From the NCBI GenBank assembly GCA_050011895.1, contig JBEKIF010000118.1, positions 1-8,912 on the forward strand: DNA of 8,912 bases. The letters run 5' to 3'. Under the pieces are notes generated by a model. The model was not told where the DNA came from and ran no database searches. It was given only the letters and a program-made list of their open reading frames with translations. Every line of letters starts with the position of its first letter. The first letter of the stretch is position 1. Source of the stretch: DATBGO01 sp050011895 (GTDB lineage: Bacteria > Actinomycetota > Actinomycetes > Streptosporangiales > Streptosporangiaceae). Made by a program: the position numbers and the translations under genes. Positions 1-6,111 of this stretch are shown here, one piece after another.

Positions 1-289
1 TGGTGTCTGGAAGATCTTGGCGGATTGACCTGATCTACCAGAGGTCCCGTCTCCCGCCAGCGACAACACGCCGTGCAAGATCTACTTGACTATGCCCCCA
101 TACGCCTAACTACGCGGCATTGTTTGCGCCATCGAAGACGCGACCGTAGGGAGCGCCCTTGACTGTGAGCTTGCGCGGCGAGAGGGTGCCCGGCACGGAG
201 GACGGGCCACGCGTGGATCTTGCAGCCGCGGTCATCATCGCAGCGTAACGGCGGCCACCGCCGACCTGCGGGTGCGGGGCAGCCGACCT

Positions 290-350
290 GGCGGCGGCGG
301 GCCGCGCCCGTCAGGGCTCCCGCCCGAGAGGGCGCGGCCTGGCCGCCGCC
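290..350. repeat. long GC-rich hairpin
   Basis: The arm at 290-309 pairs with 330-350. The inner ten bases GGCCGCGCCC (300-309) pair perfectly with GGGCGCGGCC (330-339), and a further nine outer pairs (GGCGGCGGC with GCCGCCGCC) follow after a one- or two-base bulge. The apical loop is about 20 bases. No T-run follows on either strand, so a standard intrinsic terminator is not supported. Its role is unknown. Confidence 0.75.
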
Positions 351-591
351 TCGGAGTAGGACAGTATCCCCCGCCTTTCTCCGCCCACGGCCTGGTGGTG
401 CGCGTCTCAGTCACGCATCCCGGCTCGATGACTTCGCGTCTACCTGCCCCAGGTGCTACCGCTGGTCCTGGACAGCCAGGAGCAGGGGCCTGGCCCACGC
501 CGGGCCCGCAGGCTGCTGGTTTGCGCGGCCCGGCGCAGCGCTGCATTCCTGCTAGCGCCAGGTTGCCGAATAGTCCCGTAAATCAGATCAA

Positions 592-674
592 GGCGGCGCC
601 TGCGGCGCCGCCGGCCCGGCGTCTGTGCCGGGCTCAGCCTTGGAGTGTGGCCGGCCCACGCCGGGCCACACTCC
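592..674. repeat. three adjacent strong hairpins
   Basis: Three stem-loops stand almost end to end. Stem 1 is GGCGGCGCC (592-600) with GGCGCCGCC (604-612), nine perfect pairs over a 3-base loop. Stem 2 is GCCCGGC (614-620) with GCCGGGC (627-633) over a 6-base loop. Stem 3 is GGAGTGTGGCC (642-652) with GGCCACACTCC (664-674), eleven perfect pairs, extended inward by GGC/GCC around a bulged G. There is no T-tract. They lie about 210 bases beyond the caspase stop on the minus strand, so they could block converging transcription or stabilise a 3' end, but this is inference. Confidence 0.75.
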
Positions 675-768
675 GATGTGCGCGAGTCAAGCAGGCTCAG
701 TTGACAAGGCGCACGAGGCCCAGCGCCCGGTCGTCTGGCGAAGGGGAGGCGAAACTCAGCAGCCAGCT

Positions 769-794
769 ACATATTCGCAGGCCAGGCAATATGT
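769..794. repeat. AT-rich inverted repeat past caspase stop
   Basis: ACATATT (769-775) and AATATGT (788-794) form a perfect 7-bp inverted repeat separated by 12 GC-rich bases. AT-rich arms stand out in this GC-rich region, which fits a protein-binding operator better than a terminator. It sits about 90 bases downstream of the caspase stop codon on the minus strand. Function unknown. Confidence 0.4.
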
Positions 795-883
795 GACAGC
801 GGCACCCAAAATTGCCTCCACAAACGCCCGGCCTTTGCCAGACACTACGACCCGGACTCTGGGCACTGCGCCGTCGATTGGCC

Positions 884-3250
884 TCATCTCACGCGCGTCG
901 GCGTGGCAGTTGGCGCTGTGCGGGCGAACGGGACGGCCACGGCCGAGAGCGCGAGCAGCGTAAAGCCAAACACGACGATATGGCCTCTGCTACTGCCGCC
1001 GTTATTGTAGAAGAGCGATCCGAAGTACAGGTAGCAGTAGACGCAGAAGGCCGTACCTACCCAGATCCAGCCCACGAGGAGGGCCACCCCGAGCCGACGG
1101 GGCATCGCTACTGCTGCCCAGGCTGGCATAACGAGCGCCCAGACAGCGACCGAGATGGATGATACCTCGACCGGTTTCTGGATATTGTGCTCCGCCACCC
1201 AGCTGAGGTCCTGGAATACCAGCGCCAGCGCGCCAGCAACGCCGAGCAGGACAACGACCCACGGAAGCGCATCTCGGGAAAGCCGCTGCACAAGGCGGAC
1301 CTTGGTGGTCCGTGCCAGCGCGAATCCAGCGATGCAGGCCGCCAGCATCAGGCTCAGGTTAGATGCGAGCTGAAGCCAGAAACCAGCACCGAACACAAAA
1401 CGATCTCCAGCAAAGCCACTGTACCCCCTCCAGAGGTGGCTGACGTTATACGCCAATGCCGAGGTCGAGGCGGCCGCGGCGGCTAGCAGGAGCCCGGGGC
1501 CGAACAACGGCCCCGCGCGGCGAATGAGGGTGCATAGGCCCGCGGTCAAGTACAGGGCGGCAGTACCGACCACGAACAACCACCACCCGGATGTCATACG
1601 CGAAACAGACAGGGAGATGGTGTAAGAGGAGGTGCAGGCGAGGCAGGTGTCGGACAGATAGGACGGCAACAAGCCGACAACGGCCAGTACGGCGCCCGCG
1701 ACCGCCAGTGGGCCCGCGAATAGCCGCCAGCGGTCGGTGAAGGCTACGCCTCTCCGGATGGGTGGCCGCGCTGCCGAAGGGGCAGCTGGTGTCATCGACT
1801 GCGGCGCAGCGGAGGATTCATCAGCGGTAGTGGCGTGGTCGCTGTGAGGCTCTACGGCGTGCAGCCGGGCGGCCTTCGCCGCATCCTGGCGGCCCTTTGC
1901 CGCAGACCGTACCTCCGGCTGGTCGGCGGGGATCTCAGGGGCCATTCCCTCCTGAAAGGCCGGTCTGCTCGGGCGGCGGGTGGGGGGTGTCTGCGCCACC
2001 TGGGGCAGGAGCTCGACGTCGATGGCGATGACGGCCGTGCCTGTGGATCCCTTAAGGTCCACGCTTCCGCGCAGTGTCCCCGTGCTGGTGGTGTCGACAG
2101 AAATGTCGAAACCCTCGTCGGTCTCGTTCACGCGGATCCAGTCGTGGGAGGCGCGCGGCGCGCAGGCGCGGGCGATGGGGGGGCCGAGCAGCCGGACCAT
2201 GCGATGCGGCGGGTCTGATCCTTGCCGTCGTTCCCCGAAGTGCAGTTCGGTTTCCTCGGGGTGGACGGCGGCCTGCCGCAGCGCGGCGGTGGCCAGGTCG
2301 GCGACATACTGGATATCGGTGCGGGCGAGTTCGGCCAGCGCCCGGTAGGCGCCCGCGGCGACGGGTAGGTCTTCGCTGGCCAGCCGGGATTGCAATTCGT
2401 GGACCGCGCCGCGGCGGGTGTACATGTTCGGGTCGGTGATCGCGGCCTGCAGGTCGGGCGGGATCGGGTCCGGGCGGATGCGCCGCCGCCGGCTGCGGGC
2501 CAGGTACAGCTCACCTTCTAGCTCGACCTGGCGGCTGGGGGTCTGGTGCGGGTTCTGTTCCCGGACCTTGTCGAAGACGTAGTCGTAGAGTTCGCTGAGC
2601 GACACCAGGCCATCCTCGTCGCGGTCCGCATCGCCGGTAGCCAGCCCCTCGACCAGGGCGCCAGTGAACACCGATGGACGCTGGTGCTGGTCGTCGGCGA
2701 GCCGGTCTCCTTCGAACGCGTACTCCATCGCGTTAGACGCGGTGATCACCGCCCGGCCGCGCCCGCCGCCCGACCTGCCCTGCGGAAAGCTGTCCAGCAC
2801 GTTGACGTCCCCGGCCGCCCGGACCGTGACACCCTGGGCGAAGGCGCCGCCGTAGCAGCAGTCCAGCAGGAGCACGACGCTGCGCGACCGGGCATCGCGC
2901 ATGCACCGCTGCACGAAGTCCGCCGCTACCGCCGTGGATCCGAGCCTGTTCGGGCGAGTGTTGGAGGCGGCGAAGAACAGTTCCCCGGACTCGCTTTTCA
3001 GCCCATGCCCGGAGAAATGCAGTAACAGCACATCGTCGGGGCGGCTTTCGGAAAACAGTTCCTCGATCTGCTCCTCGATGACATAAGAGGGCTCGTTCAG
3101 TACCACCTGCACGGTGAAGTCGCCGATCTGGGCATCGCCGAGCACCCGGCCGAGCGCCTCGGCGTCCGCCCCCGGGGCCAGCAGGTTGCGCAGCGCCTCC
3201 TGCTCGTACTCATCGCTGGCGATGATCAGGGCTTTCCGCTGGCCGCTCAC
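884..3250 (-). CDS. membrane-anchored caspase-family protease (peptidase C14), effector of EACC1 system
   Basis: This 788-aa protein begins with a caspase fold (about residues 5-250): the catalytic histidine is H82 in the motif FSGHG and the catalytic cysteine is most likely C132 in LLLDCCYGG. A textbook EF-hand-type loop, D209-x-D211-x-D213-G ending at E220, lies late in the caspase domain and suggests calcium binding. Residues about 265-330 look like a short HEAT-like helical segment. Residues about 335-415 are beta-rich and resemble the Ig-like domain often found behind such caspases. A Pro/Ala-rich linker (about 418-505) follows. The rest has eight predicted membrane helices, near 507-529, 556-576, 582-603, 621-645, 662-684, 697-715, 719-742 and 757-776, with a CxxC pair (C536, C539) in the first outer loop. 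It starts with GTG, overlapping the EACC1 stop by four bases (GTGA), so the two are translationally coupled; GGCGAGG upstream can serve as ribosome site. By family knowledge it should be a regulated Cys protease, probably causing cell suicide or dormancy; its substrate is unknown. The caspase call is firm, the conflict role inferred. Confidence 0.9.
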   Translation of the reverse strand: MSGQRKALIIASDEYEQEALRNLLAPGADAEALGRVLGDAQIGDFTVQVVLNEPSYVIEEQIEELFSESRPDDVLLLHFSGHGLKSESGELFFAASNTRPNRLGSTAVAADFVQRCMRDARSRSVVLLLDCCYGGAFAQGVTVRAAGDVNVLDSFPQGRSGGGRGRAVITASNAMEYAFEGDRLADDQHQRPSVFTGALVEGLATGDADRDEDGLVSLSELYDYVFDKVREQNPHQTPSRQVELEGELYLARSRRRRIRPDPIPPDLQAAITDPNMYTRRGAVHELQSRLASEDLPVAAGAYRALAELARTDIQYVADLATAALRQAAVHPEETELHFGERRQGSDPPHRMVRLLGPPIARACAPRASHDWIRVNETDEGFDISVDTTSTGTLRGSVDLKGSTGTAVIAIDVELLPQVAQTPPTRRPSRPAFQEGMAPEIPADQPEVRSAAKGRQDAAKAARLHAVEPHSDHATTADESSAAPQSMTPAAPSAARPPIRRGVAFTDRWRLFAGPLAVAGAVLAVVGLLPSYLSDTCLACTSSYTISLSVSRMTSGWWLFVVGTAALYLTAGLCTLIRRAGPLFGPGLLLAAAAASTSALAYNVSHLWRGYSGFAGDRFVFGAGFWLQLASNLSLMLAACIAGFALARTTKVRLVQRLSRDALPWVVVLLGVAGALALVFQDLSWVAEHNIQKPVEVSSISVAVWALVMPAWAAVAMPRRLGVALLVGWIWVGTAFCVYCYLYFGSLFYNNGGSSRGHIVVFGFTLLALSAVAVPFARTAPTATPTRVR

Positions 3251-3639
3251 GACGCAGCCTCGCCTGTGGTGTGCCTGCGGACGAACAGCTCGATCAGCCG
3301 TTCCTGATCGGCCGCGCTGGCCTGCGAGAGCTCCAGCGCATCCCCGCCGAGTTCCAGCCGCACCGCGCGGCCTGTTCCCGCACCGTGCCGCAGCCAGTCC
3401 CGGATCACCGATACCACTGACCGCAGGCCCTCAACCGACTGGCCAACAGCGATCACCAGCGCGCCTGCGGTGGTGACGCCGAACACCCGGGCACCCGGCG
3501 GAGGCTCACCAGCTGGAAGCGCACTCACGCCCTCGACATCAAGCCGGAGAAGTTCCGACCGCAAGTAGCCGGTCAGCACAGCGAGCCGCTCGGCGTCCGC
3601 GCCCTCCTCCGACAATTGAAGGCGTAATTCTCCGTCCAT
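3247..3639 (-). CDS. EACC1-family protein (effector-associated constant component)
   Basis: This 130-aa soluble protein has an alternating beta/alpha pattern: an initial strand (MDGELRLQLSEEG), a helix with LTGYLRSELLRLD, a strand ending GVTTAGALVIAVGQ, a helix containing VVSVIRDWLRHG, a strand RAVRLELGG and a final helix DQERLIELFVRRH. This order, and its place directly upstream of a caspase gene, matches the EACC1 family known from comparative genomics of actinobacterial conflict systems. The family's biochemistry is not settled; it is thought to sense a signal or regulate the effector beside it. The frame is open upstream to 3741, but I choose the ATG at 3637-3639 because GGGGGA lies four bases before it and family homology begins there. 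The gene is first in the operon and its stop overlaps the caspase GTG start. A match made by eye to a divergent family is the main uncertainty. Confidence 0.75.
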   Translation of the reverse strand: MDGELRLQLSEEGADAERLAVLTGYLRSELLRLDVEGVSALPAGEPPPGARVFGVTTAGALVIAVGQSVEGLRSVVSVIRDWLRHGAGTGRAVRLELGGDALELSQASAADQERLIELFVRRHTTGEAAS

Positions 3640-3642
3640 AAG

Positions 3643-3648
3643 TCCCCC
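3643..3648 (-). promoter_or_regulatory. ribosome binding site of the EACC1 gene
   Basis: On the minus strand GGGGGA precedes the ATG at 3637-3639 with a 3-base gap. It is the only good Shine-Dalgarno sequence among the possible in-frame starts and so fixes the start of the EACC1 protein. Confidence 0.7.
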
Positions 3649-3751
3649 AAACGATCCCTGCAGAAAGGATGCACCCGTACGCATGTCAGTGCAATAGCGC
3701 ATGGGAACTCCAGGCGGAGGCGTTAGCAGAAGCGGCAGCACCGTGCACGGA

Positions 3752-3769
3752 CTGCTCTAACCAGAGCAG
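3752..3769. promoter_or_regulatory. inverted repeat upstream of EACC1-caspase operon (possible operator)
   Basis: CTGCTCT (3752-3758) and AGAGCAG (3763-3769) are a perfect 7-bp inverted repeat over four bases. It lies about 115-130 bases upstream of the EACC1 start, between the operon and the integrase scrap at 3896-4062. No T-run follows, so an operator is at least as likely as a terminator. I see no convincing -35/-10 pair close by. Confidence 0.35.
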
Positions 3770-3895
3770 AGCGCATTCCGTCCGCTGTGATACACCACTT
3801 TTGTCAGCGTCACGGAGTTACCCGGGCTGTAGCTTGCTGACCTGCGACTTCGCGCTTGTTCGGCGCGGGAGCTGCGCACTAGCCGGGGTGCTGGC

Positions 3896-4062
3896 CCGTA
3901 GGCCGCGTTCCTGGCGGCTGGCGCCGTCGTCGGTCCATTCGGTCCCGGCGCGGGGGCTGGAGGCGGCCAGGTCGATTCGGCCCCAGCCGGAGTCCGGCAG
4001 CACGAGGTCGGGTTCGCGGAGCGCGACGGCCTCCGACGGGCGCAGCGCGGCGTAGTACAGGC
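3896..4062 (-). pseudogene. tyrosine recombinase fragment (integrase A), cut by IS6 element
   Basis: Reading the minus strand inward from the IS end at 4062 gives LYYAALRPSEAVALRE, followed by DLVLPDSGWGRIDLA and EWTDDGASRQERGL. This is the start of the catalytic domain of an actinobacterial tyrosine integrase: the first catalytic arginine box (ALRPSEA) and the characteristic GWG and EWTDDG segments that follow it. The similarity stops at about 3896; the frame then runs through unrelated residues to a stop near 3818. The N-terminal part is missing where the insertion sequence begins, and the His-x-x-Arg and Tyr parts are missing on the other side. The scrap is too short to function. Its sequence and strand differ from the integrase on the other side of the IS, so the two are not halves of one gene. 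Confidence 0.75.
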
Positions 4063-4868
4063 GGCAGTGTTGCGTTGGCCGATCGCAGCGAGCGGGAGAC
4101 TGGCGGGGTGATGTCCTCCGGCTCGTCTTCTGTGTTTGCTGGCTTCCGGTTCCCGCGAGAGGTGATCGCGGTCGCGGTCCGCTGGTACCTGCGGTACGGG
4201 CTGTCGTACCGTGACGTGGAGGAGCTGCTCGCCGAGCGCGGCGTCACCGTCGATCACGTCACCGTTTACCGGTGGGTCCAGCGGTTCACTCCCGAGTTCA
4301 TCGAGGCGGCCCGGTTCTGCCGGCATGCTCCGGGTGACCGATGGTTCGTGGACGAGACCTACGTCAAGGTCGCCGGCCGGTGGACCTATCCGTACCGGGC
4401 GCTGGACCAGCACGGCCAGGTCATCGACGTGCTGCTGTCCGTCCGCCGGGACCTGGCTGTGGCCCGGCGGTTCTTCACCCGGGCGCTGCGCGCGGGCACG
4501 ATCCCGGCCGAAGTCACCACCGATCGGGCCCCGGCCTACCCGCGGGTACTGGAGGAGCTAATCCCCTCCGCGCTGCACACCGTCGAGCGTTACGCCAACA
4601 ACCCGGTCGAAGCCGATCATGGCCGGCTGAAGGCCCGGCTCCGGCCGATGCGCGGCCTGAAACGCCACCGCTCCGCGCGGATCATCACCGCCGGGCACGC
4701 CTTCGTCCAGAATCTGCGCCGCGGCCACTACGAACTCGCCACCGACGTCCCCGCCCGCCACCGGATCCGCTACGCCTTCGACCAGCTCGCCACCGCCATC
4801 TGACCAGCCAGCCAGTCCGCACAACCGTGCTCCGGGAATGTCTGCCGATGGCCTAACGCAACACTGCC
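4063..4868 (+). mobile_element. IS6-family insertion sequence, complete (copy 1)
   Basis: The element is 806 bp, flanked by inverted repeats: GGCAGTGTTGCGTT at 4063-4076 and its exact complement AACGCAACACTGCC at 4855-4868, with further imperfect pairing around GGCC and ATCG inside. A single transposase fills the interior. Size, GGCAGTGTTGC-type ends and protein all fit the IS6 family, which transposes by cointegrate formation. The 8-bp flanks, GTACAGGC on the left and GGCGAGGG on the right, do not match, so no target duplication is present. This suggests that the present flanks were joined by a later rearrangement. Confidence 0.93.
4111..4803 (+). CDS. IS6-family DDE transposase
   Basis: This 230-aa transposase is typical of the family in length and order. 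An N-terminal helix-turn-helix region (about 14-60, FRFPREVIAVAVRWYLRYGLSYRDVEELLAERG in shortened form FRFPREV...RDVEELL) is followed by the catalytic core with D81 (VDETYVKV), D138 (TTDRAPAY) and E168 (NPVEADHGRLK). The C-terminal RPMRGLKRHRSAR segment and a basic tail complete it. All three acidic residues are present and the frame is intact, so it may be active. I choose the ATG at 4111; an alternative TTG at 4075 would lie inside the terminal repeat and is less likely. The transposase fills nearly the whole insertion sequence and its stop is 65 bases from the right end. Confidence 0.93.
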   Translation: MSSGSSSVFAGFRFPREVIAVAVRWYLRYGLSYRDVEELLAERGVTVDHVTVYRWVQRFTPEFIEAARFCRHAPGDRWFVDETYVKVAGRWTYPYRALDQHGQVIDVLLSVRRDLAVARRFFTRALRAGTIPAEVTTDRAPAYPRVLEELIPSALHTVERYANNPVEADHGRLKARLRPMRGLKRHRSARIITAGHAFVQNLRRGHYELATDVPARHRIRYAFDQLATAI

Positions 4869-6067
4869 GGCGAGGGTACTATCTCGCCGGGCAAAGACGA
4901 CCGCTACGAGATCAAGGCATACGTGCTGACAGCCGCCGGAAGGCTGAAGCGCAAGTCGGCCTACGCGCGCTCGTATGAGGACGCGCGGAAGAAGCTGACC
5001 GAGCTGCTCAGCCAATCTGATCATGGCATCCCGGCCGCGTCCCAGAGCTGGACGGTGCCCGACTGCCTGACCTACTGGCTGCCTCATGTCGTCCGCGAGG
5101 AACGGCAGCCCAAGACTTACCACGGATACGAGGGCGTCGTGCGGCTCCATCTGATTCCAGGCCTTGGAAAGAAGCAACTCGACAAGCTGATCGGCCGCAA
5201 TGTCCTTGTCTTCATCACCGGAGTTCGGGAGGAATGCCAATACTGTAAGCATGGCTACGACGCCGCACGCGAGGAGCCGCGTTGCTGTGCCGTCAAGGGC
5301 GCCGAGTGCTGCAGGCAAGGCTGTGGACTCGGATGGTTCAGTCCATACACGCCGTACTCAGAAACGCGTTGGAATGCGCCGTCAGGGAGGAGACCATCCG
5401 GCGTAACGTCGCCGTGCTCGTCAAGGTCACGACGCCCAAGTACATGGTCAACCGCGGACTCAGGACAGAGCAGGCAAGGGCGGTGCTGAGAGCCGCAGCC
5501 GGAAACCGGCTCCACGCTCTGTACGTGCTCGCCTTGTGCCTCGGTCTGCGCCGCGGGGAACTGCTCGGCCTGCGCTGGGAGGACATCGACCTCGACGGCG
5601 GAATGCTCGAAGTGGTTCAGACACTTCAGCGCGTCGGCGGAAGCCTTCGGTTTGTTCGCCCGAAGACCGAGGACTCTGAGCGCACCGTGCCGTGCCACTC
5701 CCCCGGTTCTGCGTGGACGCTCTCAGCGAACACAAGAAGCGGCAATTCGCCGAGCGTTCCGAAGCTTGGCCCAGACTGGGACGACCACGGGCTCGTCTTC
5801 CCCTCGCGCCAGGGAACCCCGACAGAGCCAGACAACCTCCGCCGGAGCTGGAGCACCATCCGCCAAGCTGCCGGTCTTGGCGAGGCACGGCTTCACGATT
5901 GCAGACATACATGCGCGACACTCCTGCTCGACCTGGGCGTCCCGCCACACGTGGTCCGCGACATCGTCGGCCATTCAGGCATCGAAGTCGCGATGACGAT
6001 CTACGCTCACGTCTCCCTGGACGAGAAGCGCAGCATACTCGGGAGGCTGGGAGACGCGCTCGGCTGA
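4869..6067 (+). pseudogene. tyrosine site-specific integrase (integrase B), truncated and frameshifted
   Basis: From the first base after the IS the frame reads GEGTIS..DDRYEIKAYVLTAAG, the N-terminal arm region of an actinobacterial integrase whose first residues are lost. The core-binding domain (SWTVPDCLTYWLPHVV, HGYEGVVRLHLIPGLG) and a Cys-rich insert (EECQYCKHG, CCAVKGAECC) follow. The catalytic domain has Arg at 5549 (CLGLRRGELLGLRW), His/Arg at 5894-5905 (HDCRHT; usually HDLRHT), a GH box and the nucleophile Tyr at 6002-6004 (MTIYAH). Three lesions break it: a shift near 5322-5332; a 5-base tandem duplication of GTGCC (5687-5696); and an extra A near 5773. The last two together add six bases and restore the frame, while the segment between them (PLPRFCVDALSEHKKRQFAE) is legible only in the shifted frame. 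It should be inactive, unless the lesions are sequence errors. It sits just upstream of the Fic gene. Confidence 0.88.
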
Positions 6068-6111
6068 ACCTCTCTCCAACACGAAGCCGTGCTCTGTTGT
6101 ACCCTCACGCC

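Larger units (their letters stand above)
1..883. other. gene-poor, palindrome-rich stretch
   Basis: I see no gene here that I can recognise. The open frames are GC-rich, overlap on both strands and have unnatural compositions (runs of R, P, G and A), so I treat them as chance. Two short candidates deserve mention without support: a reading frame ending at 31-33 on plus (tail WCLEDLGGLT), which could be the end of a gene outside the window, and a 42-codon minus-strand frame at 110-238 whose C-terminal half (KLTVKGAPYGRVFDGANNAA) looks more protein-like than its surroundings. What is clearly present is secondary structure: a long hairpin at 290-350, three adjacent hairpins at 592-674, a 15-base motif repeated at 492-506 and 653-667, and an AT-rich inverted repeat at 769-794 just beyond the caspase stop. 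Confidence 0.5.

Noticed and set aside
290..674. Actinomycete linear-replicon telomere
   Set aside because: Palindromes are dense, but the sequence does not match known Streptomyces telomere ends and it is not at a molecule end; cannot be supported.
235..796. Overlapping open frames of 103-174 codons on both strands
   Set aside because: Composition is dominated by R, P, G and A, they overlap each other on opposite strands, and no family is recognisable; expected by chance at this GC content.
884..3025. Plus-strand open frames antisense to the caspase gene
   Set aside because: High GC makes long antisense frames common; none shows a recognisable domain, and the minus-strand frame has clear family motifs throughout.
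3640..3741. Longer EACC1 start giving 164 aa
   Set aside because: The extra 34 residues lack family-like sequence, while the ATG at 3637-3639 has a strong Shine-Dalgarno site just upstream.
3757..4413. 218-aa minus-strand open frame over the IS left end
   Set aside because: It is a composite of the antisense of the IS6 transposase and an out-of-frame reading of the integrase A scrap.
5692..6111. Upstream extension of the Fic frame, giving a 522-aa protein
   Set aside because: Only 5692-5772 of this stretch is true integrase sequence; the rest is the integrase read out of frame. Fic homology begins after the ATG at 6112.
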